A stretch of 64,000 bases of DNA from Ustulina deusta (taxonomy: Eukaryota; Ascomycota; Sordariomycetes; Xylariales; Xylariaceae), in assembly GCA_023159155.1 (NCBI GenBank), contig JAJNNX010000001.1, positions 620,001 through 684,000 of the forward strand. The letters are read 5' to 3'. This document shows, one piece after another, positions 1 to 10,107 of this stretch. The notes under the pieces were generated by a model. It was not told the origin of the DNA. It did no database searches and saw only the letters and a list, made by a program, of their open reading frames with translations. Position numbers and translations under genes: made by a program. Within the stretch, counting starts at the first letter, position 1. Each line of letters starts with the position of its first letter.

Positions 1-1458
1 CCGTACTCATACCTCTTGAAAGTCTTCGCTAAATCTCCGCTTCAGTAGCTCAGCGTATTTATCAAACAATGTCACTAAGAAGTCATCGAGCCTCGTGATC
101 GAGTAACCCCACCCCTACAACATTGTGTTAAAACGTTCACCCTATGCAGAGGGGCTATCCGTACCTCCATAGTCTGTATGAAGAGAGCAAATGCTCCTTT
201 GATTTGCACAAGGACTTCGGCGTTGTGGATATCACCCAAAGCCTTCGAAGTCAAAGATATGGCGGTCGAACACATTGAATCCCATAATTCCTCAACCTGT
301 ACGTAACTGTTAGCAAAGTCTTACATATTTCATCCAGAAAGCATACATCAATCGCTGTGCGTAATTGAGGGGCTCGCCGCATTGTCGCCTTCTCAATGAT
401 GGCAAAGCCAGCAATGCCTTCCAGTAGACTACTCAAGGATTGTTCATCATCAGTTGTCAGGCGTACAGAGCCCGGTAATAACAGTTCTTTCTGCCGCCTT
501 CTCGTGGCAGCGTACTCGGATCGAAATTTGTCACTCTGTCCTAGCGCCTCATGGATGTGTAGAGCTTCGAAAAGAGGCGTAAAATCGACCTATAATTATG
601 TTAGTATAGAAGACAAATAGACAACCCTAAGGGTCGTACCTGTAATTCGTCGTTATCTAGAACATCAAATTCTTCGCTTTCATCGAATACCAGTTCAATG
701 GCGGAGTTGAGGCTGAAGTGATCCAAAAACTCATTCTGCTGTACCCGCTCTTGTTGCCGCGCCCTCCGAGTCTCTGTGTGGTAGAAAGCTACTTCTCCTA
801 GGAACTGTGAGGTTTCTCTTATGCGATACAGCCAAGTGTTAAGGTCTGTCATGACGGCTTCGGAAATGGTCTTCTGAGAAGCTGGGATGGACTTCTGGAT
901 CAGATCGGCCAACCGGTGCTGTGTAGCGTATTGATTTTGTATCGTGGGAATGAGAAACTCATTCTGAAGGTCGTCCAGCGACTTAAGCGCGCCATAGTAC
1001 TTCTTCTTACGAACTAAGTCGTGGGCGTTATTGACACTATGCAAGATCTTGAGGGACTCTTTCAGCGCTTCGGACACGTCGGAGATGTTTTCTCGAACAG
1101 CGCGAGTGTTTACGAGGCCCTGCTTCTGCGCTGCCAGCTTTTCTGTGCTGGCTTGTATGGACTGGTTGAGCTCGAGTATATCAGCGGTCAAGGCGACGGT
1201 GCGCTCGCGCACATTCTGCAGCTGGTTGACTGAGCCAAGGAACTCCTCATGCTTTGTCAGACCTATCCTCTCAATCTCGACCTCCCTATCATCGGCATAT
1301 TGAGACAAATTCTGGGTGAGGGCGCTTGATCGATTGGTGCTCGTCGCGTCTTTCAGGACAGGAATCAGCTGGTCCAGAAACTCGGCGTCTGTGGTAGAGA
1401 GGATGATCTGCTGGACGGCTGAGCCGTAGTCGTCATAGCTCTGTACTTTGCGCGGCAT
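1..1458 (-). CDS. SEC15: Exocyst complex subunit Sec15, 5' part (truncated by window edge)
   Basis: Subunit of the octameric exocyst that tethers secretory vesicles to the plasma membrane at sites of polarised growth; in yeast Sec15 links the Rab Sec4 to the rest of the complex. Four exons are visible: 640-1458, 347-589, 165-296 and 13-114. They are separated by three introns of exactly 50 bp (590-639, 297-346, 115-164), all phase 0, and a fourth donor (GTATGAGT) starts at base 12. Together they encode 432 residues, a little over half of a typical fungal Sec15 (about 770). The start at 1458 (MPRKVQSYDDYGSA) is chosen because the family begins near a DDYxxAVQQIILS block; the frame is open upstream to 1584 but without ATG. 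Recognisable stretches are the N-terminal helical region with DAEFLDQLIPVLKD and the later DELWDSM-like and LDDFLVTLFDKYAELLKRRF segments. Identification is by recalled family sequence, not a search. Confidence 0.9.
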
Positions 1459-2044
1459 CTTGATAGGACCTTTCGAGCCGTCAATAGGTATGGAGGGTTC
1501 TATGAACGGCTTCGGATCGAAGGGGTGTGTATTCGAGGAGGCAATTCGAGTGCAGGAGTAGCGCAAGTCGCAACACCAGATCAATCTGCTGTGAAGACTC
1601 CAACTGGACCGTCACGATGTTTAGGTAATGAGATCGGCAGCCATGTAGGTTGCCTACCTATCTAGAGTGCGCGCAGAAAAAGGGGACGTCCAGACAAGTG
1701 TCATGCTGGAATATTGGTGACGTCTCGAGCTTGAAACGAGCCAAGCGGTTCGTGCAAGTGATTCTTAGTAATGCGCTTCAAGATGGAGGTTGCCTAGATT
1801 AGGTCCCTAGGTACCTAGGTTAGGCAATACCTACCTGAATCGAGTTACACTAACGGTTGCAGATTTGTAGTGAAACTAGTACCTCACAGATAGCTGAGCC
1901 ACGCCGCTTTTAGCCTGAGCTTGAGCCCTATCCTGAGCAAGACCCACTCTTTCATAGCTCGATACAAACAAAATTTTGTATAATTGCTAATACACACCTC
2001 CAGGCTGGCATCATGGATCATTTCCGTACTAGCCCCCACTAGGC
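1459..2044. other. Intergenic region upstream of SEC15
   Basis: No gene seen. It must hold the SEC15 promoter. It contains a run of overlapping palindromic CCTAGGTA/TACCTAGG motifs (about 1795-1840), a short repeat that recurs in intergenic DNA elsewhere in the window. Base composition is normal until about 2040, where it changes abruptly to very AT-rich. Confidence 0.6.
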
Positions 2045-2535
2045 TCAGTAAATAGTTAATTAATAGTTGATTAATAATTAAAAATTTTCAACGCATTAAA
2101 AATAATTAATACTTGAGCACTAGTTAAAAATTGTTAATAGTTTAAATTTTTTAAATATCTAAAATTTTTTTAATAATTATGATTTTAAACGTTTGAATTT
2201 TTTAATGCTAAGAATTATTTAAACGTTAGTAATTCGTAACATTAAATTTTTTTAAGCATTAAATATTTTAAGTATTTAAAATATTTAAGCGTTAAGCAAG
2301 TTAAGCGTTAAAAAATGTTTAAACATTAAAAATTTTAAACGTTAAAACTTACTAAAATATTTAAGCCTATTATAATAAGCGCTATAATATAGGGCTTAAG
2401 AATATATATAGTAATTCAAGAATTCTAAGTATAGATATATGATCTTATTACTAATTAAATACTTTAGGTTCTAATTAGCCTATATACTATACTTATATAA
2501 CTAGATCTATTATAACTTATTTATTATTATAATTA

Positions 2536-2771
2536 TGACGGTCAGTATAGTCTTGGCGAGACCTGCAAGGATTCCAGACCTATATAGCGATAAGATAGGA
2601 AGTTTGCGCACGGACCAACCTGACTTTGCAGCTATATATATAGAGTCTATATTTATTTACCCTATAAACTCTGATTTCTTTTTTTTTTTTTTTTTTTTTT
2701 TTTTAGCTTAAAGTCTTTGTTTATAGTATTAATAAACTAGCTATAAAAGCTTTATTTAACTAATTATAATA
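2536..2771 (+). repeat. Element A 5' LTR
   Basis: 236-bp direct repeat matching 11835-12070. Landmarks common to both copies are GTTAGTATAG/GTCAGTATAG near the start, a CTCTGA(C/T)TT block followed by a long T tract, TTTATAGTATTAATAAACTAG and GCTAT(A/G)(A/G)AAG near the end. This copy keeps more G and C in its first half (about 2560-2640) than the other copy does. Confidence 0.8.
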
Positions 2772-5654
2772 CTACTTTAAGTTTACTAATTATTTGTTAA
2801 TAAATATTTAATAAATATATATTTTTTATTTTGCTATAATTAGTAAAATATAAATAAACTTTTTTTTTTAGTTATATATTTAATATAAAAAATTATATAT
2901 TTTATAATATAAATTTAATTTTAATACAACTTTAATAAAATTTTCGATTTTTATACTACTTAAAGGCTAATAACTTATAAAAAACCTAATTTTAAACATT
3001 TTTATTTTATTTCTAGTTTTTAAACGATTAGAACAACTCTAGCTTTTAAATATAGCTAGCTTTTTATTATTGGATAATTTTAAAAAAAAAATTTTAGTAA
3101 AAAAAAAAAAAATTTAAATATTAGATTTTTTTATAAATGCTTTAAGCAAACTAATACTTAAAAAAAAATTTAAAAAAAACAAAAAGTTAAAATTTAAAAA
3201 AGTAAAATTTAAACTAGAACTAGAACTACTTAAAATAAGTAATATACTTAAAAACGTAGCACTAAATATTATAGTTATACAAGCTTGCAACTTTATATTA
3301 GTTCTAGTAAAACTTTTTTAATAAATAAAAAAAGTAAAGCGCCGATTTTTTAATACGCTTATTTTAGTACTTTTAAAGAATAACTATAATTCAATAATAA
3401 AAAATATATTTAAAAGTATTAATTTTAAACTTTTTAGTTTTATTATTTTATTTATTTTTTATTTTATTAGTTTATTTTTTAGTGCTTTAAACCTTATTTA
3501 TACTAAAAAAACTAAAATATAAAAAATTAATTTTAGTAAGTTTATAAAAAATAAAGCTTTATTTAATAATTAGGTTTATAAACTAATAAAAAAGCTAAAT
3601 AAAAATATTACTATGTTCTGAACTAAAAATAGCTAATTTTAGTATATTATAAGTTAGTTAAAAAAAAATATTAAAAAATTAATAAAAATATATTAAAAAA
3701 TTAATAAAAATATATTTTTATTTAACTAAAAAACTATTTAGTAATATTATTAAAATAATCTAAGTTTTATTAATAATTTATTATAATTTTAATTAAATAG
3801 CTATAATTTATAAAATATTTTAAGCTTATATATATAAAACTAATAAAAATATTAATAAATTTATTTTTATATTTAATAGTTTGGCCTAAAAATATTAACT
3901 AGCTAAATTATAATAAAAATATAAATTATAGAACTATTTTTATATAAACTTAAAAAAAAACTTATATAAAGCTTTTATAAATCTAAATATTTTTTATAAA
4001 TTATTTATTAATAAAGTTATTAAGTTAATATATAATACTAAATAAGCTTATAAAAACTATTAATAAATTAAACCTATTAGTTTAATTAAACAAAAATTTA
4101 CTTTAAATAATTAAATTTTTAATAAACTAGCTTACTAATTTTTAATTAACTTTAAAAGTTCTAAAATATTTATTTTAAAATAATTAAAACAAGCACTAAC
4201 TATAGAAAAAAAAAAGCTTATTAAAATAATAAGATTTATTTTATTTGTAATAAAAAAAATATATATATATTAATTAATTGCTTTAAGTAAAAGCTTAAAG
4301 TTTTAAGTATTTAACTAGCAAAAAAAAGCTTTAATAAAAATAGCTTTAGTAGTTTATTTAACTTAAAAAACAAATAGAACTAACAAAAGTTTTTTTATTA
4401 GTTTTTTTATTTATTTTAGCTAAAATATATAGCTAAAATAAATTAATTACTTTTAAAATATTTATTTAATTATAAATTAATAATATTAAAATAAAAACTT
4501 TAGTTTTATATAATATTAAAACTTATACTTTTTTAATAATTAACTATAAATTTATATAATAAATTAAACAATAGTTAAAAATAAAAATAGTTTAGTTAGT
4601 TAAACTTTAAAAGCTTTATAACTACTAAAATAAAATAGTTAATAAAATCTATAAATATTTAATATATATTATAAAAATTAATAATTAATAAAATAAAATA
4701 TTTTAATAAAAACTTAAAAACAATAATTAATTTAGCTAAATAATTTATTTTTATTAGTTTAATTTTTGCTAACAATTATAGTTAAACTTTTTAATTATAA
4801 ATAATAAAATATAAACCTAAAAATAAAAAAAAATATAAATTAATATAATTAAATATTAAAAAAATATTATTAAATATTAAAACAATTTTTTAAAAATAAA
4901 ACAATTATTTTAAAAATAACTAAAACTAAAAAAACCAAAAAAAGATTTAGGACCCCCAAACCTAAAATAAAAAAAGTTTATTTAATAATTTTTTAAAAAA
5001 AAAAATTTAAACTACTATTAAAAAAATTATATAAAACTTTTAGAATTATTTCTACTAAAATAAATAAAAACAACTAGCTAAAAAGATTTTAAAAAAACCT
5101 ATTATAATTAAGTTTATAATAACTAAAAATAATTATATTAAACTACTTAAAAAAAATTTAAAAATAATTAATATTTTATAAAAAAAATAAACTTAAATTA
5201 ATTAAGTAGTATTATAAAAAACTTTTAATAATAAACTAATTTTATTTTTAAAAAAAAAAAACTTCTAATATATAAAATTAATACAAAACTTTTTGCTTTT
5301 TTAGTTATTATACCTAAAAAAATTCTTTTTAAAAAAAAAATCCAAAACTTTACTACTATTATAACTAAAGTTTAATATAGTACTAGAACTTAATAATAAA
5401 AAATATATTTTTAGCTTTTATTAATATTATATATTTATATAGTTTATTTTATTTAAAAAAAAATTTATAAATAAATTGCTAGCTATAAATTTTATTAAAT
5501 AAAATATAAACTTAAATATTATTTTTATTTTATTTATATTTAAACTTAGGTTAATTAAATATAAGTTTATAATTAATTACTAATAAAAAAATATATATTT
5601 AAAAAATTAAATTATGCTAGTTTTAAATATTAGTAATATTATATTTAATTATTA

Positions 5655-5890
5655 TAATATTATTTAATTTATTAAACTAGATATTATTAAAGTTTTTTAT
5701 TAATTATTATTAATTATAGAATTATATTTTTTTATTTTTTTTTAAACTTATAAAAAAATGTTTTAATAAAAAGTTTTATTTTTTAGTTTAAAAGTAAAAC
5801 CTGCCTAGTAGCAAACCTTTATTAATATATAAATCTAAAAACTTTTAAATAAGTTTATAAGTATTTATATAAATAATGTTTTAATTTATT
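5655..5890 (+). pseudogene. Element A reverse-transcriptase relic (Ty3/Gypsy type)
   Basis: A plus-strand frame with several stops keeps the RT order: KLDIIKVFYQL (the palm block with the first catalytic Asp, D retained), then ISIYINNVLIYSK, in which YINN stands where the YxDD catalytic box should be (5866-5877). Both Asp codons there read AAT, as expected from G-to-A change of GAT. Not functional. Flanking gag, RNase H and integrase must lie around it, but they are too decayed for me to delimit. Confidence 0.7.
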
Positions 5891-6603
5891 CTAAAACTAA
5901 AAAATAGTACTAAACTTATTATAAAAAAATAATTTATTGCTTATATTAAACTAAATATTAAAAAAATATTAAAAAGTTTTGTTTTAATATATTTATTATT
6001 AATTATTTAGAAATAGTTATAAAAACTAAAATAAAAATTAGAATTAATTTTATTAAAATCTAAACAATTCTAAATTAAAACTTTAATAATTTTAAAAATA
6101 TTAAATTAATCCGGTTGTTTTTTAGGTTTTATAATTATATTTATATATTTATTTATTACACTAGTAAAATTATTGTTTTTTTAAATCAAATATTAAAAAA
6201 AAACAAACTATTTATAATAGGACTAAAATAAAAATAAGTTTTTAAACATATAAAACTATTAGTTTATAAAACATTTGTTTTAGCTTTTTTTAGGCCTAGC
6301 CAATTAATACAAGTAAAAATAAATATTTTATATAATATAATAAAAAAAGTTATTTAGTAGTAATAAAAAAATATAACCTAAAAACTTATAAAGTATTTTT
6401 TTAAAATAATAATATTAATTAAGCAAGCTTACTTAATTTAAAACTATAAATTTTTAGCAATAATATAAACTTTGGAATATTATTACTTAAAGCTCTTTAA
6501 AACTAAGTTTTTTATAATAACTAATTATTAAGCTTTATTATATTTTTTAAATAAATAGATTTTATTAATACAACAAGTATATTAAGCTAACTTTTTATTA
6601 AAC

Positions 6604-6614
6604 TTTAATATTAC
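6604..6614 (+). repeat. Left 11-bp junction repeat containing TAATATTAC
   Basis: TTTAATATTAC, identical to 10108-10118, exactly at the change from element A's AT-rich DNA to the island. It contains TAATATTAC, the nonanucleotide nicked between TAATATT and AC by geminivirus-type Rep proteins. It may be a target duplication or an att-like site shared by element and target. Confidence 0.75.
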
Positions 6615-6615
6615 A

Positions 6616-6642
6616 GCCATGGTATGCTGGTGTCCTGGTGTC
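6616..6642 (+). promoter_or_regulatory. Left half of split origin-like hairpin with iteron-like tandem repeat
   Basis: Arm GCCATGGTAT (6616-6625) can pair with 10096-10105 across the element's joined ends. It is followed at once by two head-to-tail copies of CTGGTGTC (6627-6642). Geminivirus-group origins have a GC-containing stem, TAATATTAC in the loop, and short Rep-binding iterons nearby. Pairing and role are inferred. Confidence 0.5.
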
Positions 6643-7542
6643 CTCGCTTAGGCAAAATACACCGGTATTAGGTTTGCCAAGCCCATATCCACCAATTAGA
6701 TATCCAGAACCAGCGATCGCTTCGCTATAATGTTGCATTAACCCCAACGCCAAAGTCAGCCAAGCCTCGTATTCAAAAAATATCTATACTGCTATCCAAG
6801 TATCCTAGTATCATCATCCCATTATAAATAGGACTAATATCGCATAATATAAATATTCTCCAACTCTCATCTTATTTTAAACATAAATTCTCCGGTTTAG
6901 GAATCAATGTAGTCACAGTCTCATACCCCCACTCATCTATCAGCACACCCCACTCGAAATTCCTATCGTCCGCACAGTACTACTTATAATCAAGCTCATA
7001 AACCATACTTATCAAAAAAAATAGCTGCCGTATCTAAAAAACCTAGTAGTTTCCCTAGTAATCCCTTCCCAGATTTATATACCCGCTATCCACATAAACC
7101 CCACGCAAAAAAAAAGGATCCAATTCGTACCGGCCCGCATAGTGTCCAAACATACTTCTCCACCCACAAGCACGCTCACAACTATCCTTCTTATATAATA
7201 GCCTCGCTTCTTCCCTCTGCTCAATATATCACAAATTCAAATTCAAGCGTTCCTATCGGCATAATCACTTTTACTCCAATTTCTCGCGTCAGTCAACCAT
7301 ACGCTTCACAAGTCGTTAACCTCAATATTATAAACAGTACTATTAATCAAATCATTATTCCACTTAACAACAATAAGCGCTACTATAAGCCTACCCCACA
7401 AAATAACTCTATTTACATCTATCCTCCCGTCCAGATTATCACTAGACCACCTACTATCACACCTAATAAACATCAAAAAACTTAAAAGTATACAAAACAA
7501 TTTACCAAAGCAGCTCTCAAAGCATCTATACGTCGAGCTCAA
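6620..7542 (-). pseudogene. Unidentified broken coding-like frame in the Rep island
   Basis: Reading minus from 7542 to about 6620, one frame keeps a natural amino-acid mix with many W, D, E and G codons (for example VCLDTMRAGTNW and WFWISNWWIWAW) and is broken by roughly ten stops, each derivable from CAA, CAG or CGA by C-to-T. The opposite strand is also open for about 217 codons without ATG (about 6832-7484), but its composition is odd (almost no Gly, Asp, Glu, Trp), so I take that for the antisense of the minus frame. I recognise no family. Capsid, accessory or transposase gene are all possible and none is supported. Confidence 0.35.
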
Positions 7543-7700
7543 AAATAATATACAGCAAACAAAGTAGCTACCGCAGCTACTTCAAAAACAGGCAATACAC
7601 AGCCTCATATAAACTCGCCTAACTTATTAATCAGATTAAACAAAACAAAAAAAATATAATAGTTAGACTTAGGTCTAAGTCTACCGGACCCTCGTCTTAT

Positions 7701-8417
7701 TTGCTCGTAGCAGAAAAATTAAACAGTAGATTTATTGTCCCTTATACTAAACTAAAAGCATCTTCCGAACGCAATAAAACAAAGGTATACCTAAAAAGTA
7801 GAAATATAAATATAGAAATATATATATCAAAGTTATATTCCATACAAGTTATAAGTATTGTTATAAATTTAGTACTGCGCAATTACTTCAATATAGCTAA
7901 TAATTACACCTATATCGTTAGTACAAACAGGGGTAACTAGAATCGATTAGATAATAACACTAATAGACCTAATAAACTTGTTTTATCTATATTCGATTTA
8001 AAAGATAAGCGTTCTGTTTTTTTCTAGTCGGTTACTAGGGCTTTAAAGTCTTATGTTTATCTAAATCAAATTTAGAACTTACAAGTCAATCAAAAATTAG
8101 ATTTTAAAAATATTTCGATTTAGTTTAATTTAGGATTTAAAGCTAAGTATAAATTCGGTAGAAACAATAGATTATATACTCGCAGGTTGAGTTCCGATCC
8201 TCATAATATTATTTTTGTTATTATGTTTCATGTTCTATTGTTTAATACAGAACAAGCGTTACAAATGCCTAAAAATAGCAAAATAGATCTTAATAACAAA
8301 AAAAAAAAAGTTCATCAGTCAGAAAAGTCTAAAGCGTCCACTATTATTTTAAACAAGTCTACAAGTATTCCCCTTCCTACTATCAAATATAAAAAAATAA
8401 CTACAAAATTATATTAG
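7701..8417 (+). pseudogene. Unidentified broken plus-strand frame in the Rep island
   Basis: One plus frame runs from 7701 to the stop at 8417 (about 239 codons) with only a few TAG interruptions, which the change of Trp or Gln codons would explain. It contains a lysine- and serine-rich tail (DLNNKKKKVHQSEKSKAS near 8300) after a hydrophobic stretch (NIIFVIMFHVLLFNTEQAL near 8205-8260). This lies on the strand carrying TAATATTAC, which in gemini-/genomoviruses is the virion (capsid-coding) strand, but I see no capsid motif and make no such call. Confidence 0.35.
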
Positions 8418-8770
8418 CGTTCATCTTAAAAACTATTATTTTTATTATCTATTGCTTCTAATAACAAATCTAGTACCCTTATATCCTCCTCTATAAACAA
8501 TAATTTATCTATTTCTATAAATATACAATTTCCCTTTAACCACTCCATATCTATACCCTAATATAACCTAAAGTTTTAGTTAGACAAATATATACAAAAA
8601 AGTCCCCATAATTCAAAATGCACCTTCCGTAAATACTTATCTATAACTAAAAAGTTGTTTTAACAACCAAAGATTTATTTATAATATCAAAACATATCCT
8701 TATTACTTAGTAGTACATTATTAACTACAATATATTTATTATTACTATTAAATAGAAATATATTCTAACA
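8400..8770 (-). pseudogene. Unidentified broken minus-strand frame in the Rep island
   Basis: A minus frame from about 8770 down to about 8400 reads like protein (for example FIEIDKLLFIEEDIRVLDLLL) with several TAA/TAG/TGA interruptions. It lies 3' of the Rep relic on the same strand, where a helicase domain or a second gene would be expected, but no Walker A motif is visible in it. Family unknown. Confidence 0.3.
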
Positions 8771-8789
8771 CCCGTTCATATAACAATAA

Positions 8790-8807
8790 GGGCCGAGGCT
8801 TCGGCCC
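8790..8807. repeat. Perfect GC-rich hairpin in the island
   Basis: GGGCCGA (8790-8796) and TCGGCCC (8801-8807) form a perfect 7-bp stem with the loop GGCT, striking in DNA that is otherwise mostly A/T. It opens a 300-bp patch of G and C homopolymer runs (to about 9090) between the Rep relic and the other frames. It could be a terminator or a secondary-origin-like structure of a small intergenic region; function unknown. Confidence 0.5.
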
Positions 8808-9096
8808 CATATTATTTTATACATCCTAGTTAGACCGTATAAACATAAAGACTTGGGTCGTACTATATAAAGTTAGCAATTTATATATATTTAAGACTAG
8901 AACTGCGAAAAGGCAGGTCTTAGCCCACTCTAGCATAGAAAAAGAAAGCTCAAAAAAGGGTGGTACCCCCCGGAAGTTAGTCTTTCCCCCCCGAAAAAGG
9001 GGCTTAAGCTTGCAGGGAGGTGTGGGTCCCCCTTAATAAGGCCCCCCCTTAGTAAGTAGGTTAAAACCCAACCAACCCTCCTAAACAGAACCCATT

Positions 9097-9711
9097 TTAA
9101 ATATATAAACTTGCAAAAAAATATAACTTACGTGTTTTTTTGTTTAAATAATTATTTATCCAATCGGTTATTTTTATAGGTAGGACCCATTCCCTTATCA
9201 TCTCAGGTATAACATATTCAAAGACTAATAGCCAGAATACATCGTCTACGTATGCCTTAATACTAGGGTAGTATAATATTAAGTCTCTAGGTACTACCTC
9301 TTTAAAACATAACATAAACTCTTTTCTAGATTCTATATTAACTGTTTTCCTCTAAAAGTTATTTCGTATTTCCTTTTAAAAACCTTTTAGTTCCTACATA
9401 TCGCCGCCAATATATATTAATCTACCCTTAGATTTATATATATACCTCCAAGCAGCTAATCGGTTTCTAGTTCAACCGATATTAAAATAGTGTTCACCTA
9501 TATCAAAAAACCGCAGATTTTTAATATTTTTTTTAAAGTTCCATTCTCCGATAACATAAAAGTAAAAAGTACCGTCCTAATAAAATTCCTGGACTACGTA
9601 ATATTAAGCAAAGTACAGTCATTCGATACCTCATATAAAAGTAGGTAAGTCAAGGTTACATTTCGGGTATATCAGGAACACAGACTTCGCAGCAAGTCTA
9701 AATCTCCCCAT
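9097..9711 (-). pseudogene. Rep-like HUH endonuclease relic, gemini-/genomovirus type
   Basis: Rep starts rolling-circle replication of CRESS-DNA viruses by nicking the origin nonanucleotide. A single minus frame from ATG 9711 to the stop at 9097 shows the endonuclease motifs in order. Motif I is FLIYPKC (9658-9678). A block at the motif II place reads YFY, where His-x-His is expected; His-to-Tyr is a C-to-T change. A GRS-like block is FFDIGEHYFNI (about 9478-9510). Motif III is YIYK, matching YxxK with the catalytic Tyr retained (9433-9444). Downstream is an ESRKEF...VVPRDL...SIKAYVD stretch like the end of the Rep catalytic region. Eight in-frame stops break it, all reachable from Arg, Gln or Trp codons. 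The frame ends before any helicase P-loop, so the ATPase domain is missing or unrecognisable. Not functional. Family call is from motif order; no search was possible. Confidence 0.75.
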
Positions 9712-10082
9712 TTCATCTAGTAGATCAGCAAGGTTGATTTCCTCGCCCAACACAAATAGTAAAAAAAATAAAAAATTAAATACAAATAGTAATAATTCAA
9801 GTATTGTTATAAACAACAGTGCTTAAGTATCTAACTCTATGTTAAGTAAAGAGCCAACGTCAAAGTAACTATTAAAAACAATAAATAAGTCATAGTCTAG
9901 TTGCCTACTTAGTAAGGTCAACATAGCCCAGATTTAACTAATTAGTAGTGCCATTATATAATATATATATAAAATAAAAACATGTTGCCTTGTTCATTTT
10001 TTGTTCTGGTATCCTAATTATATAGACTATTATTAACTTTACTGTTGGTTCACTTGCATATTTTCAAACCAACATTTTCCTA

Positions 10083-10105
10083 ATTCGGATTCGGAACACT
10101 ATAGC
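10083..10105 (+). promoter_or_regulatory. Right half of split origin-like hairpin with tandem repeat
   Basis: Two tandem ATTCGG units (10083-10094) followed by the arm ACACTATAGC (10096-10105), complementary to 6616-6625 apart from two mismatches, one of them explainable by G-to-A. The Rep relic's ATG lies about 390 bp inside, the distance and direction expected of a complementary-sense Rep gene beside its origin. Confidence 0.5.
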
Positions 10106-10107
10106 AA

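Larger units (their letters stand above)
6615..10107. mobile_element. 3.5-kb Rep-encoding insertion (gemini-/genomovirus-like replicon or Rep transposon), decayed
   Basis: A 3493-bp island, clearly richer in G and C than the DNA around it, inserted in element A and bounded by identical 11-bp repeats (6604-6614, 10108-10118) containing TAATATTAC. The ends carry imperfect inverted arms: GCCATGGTAT at 6616-6625 and ACACTATAGC at 10096-10105 (7 Watson-Crick pairs, one G-T, two mismatches over 10). Tandem CTGGTGTC x2 (6627-6642) and ATTCGG x2 (10083-10094) flank them. Inside is a minus-strand Rep endonuclease relic (9097-9711) and other unidentified broken frames. CRESS-DNA virus genomes of the gemini/genomo group are circular with one such origin, so linearisation or integration at the nonanucleotide would give this layout. 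At 3.5 kb it is longer than a genomovirus (about 2.2 kb) or a geminivirus (2.5-3 kb), so extra DNA or a different Rep element is possible. A MULE-type transposon (9-11 bp duplications) carrying a captured Rep is the main alternative. Confidence 0.7.

Noticed and set aside
1459..1584. Upstream extension of the SEC15 frame
   Set aside because: No ATG in it; the extension is not family-like and lies in the leader.
6832..7484. Uninterrupted plus-strand frame of about 217 codons in the Rep island
   Set aside because: No ATG and an unnatural composition (almost no Gly, Asp, Glu, Trp). It is best explained as the antisense of the minus frame in a strand depleted of G, where TAG and TGA are rare.
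8930..9000. Minus-strand RGGKTNF reading resembling a P-loop near the Rep relic
   Set aside because: It arises from G homopolymer runs, is not preceded by a helicase-like sequence and is not in a sustained frame.
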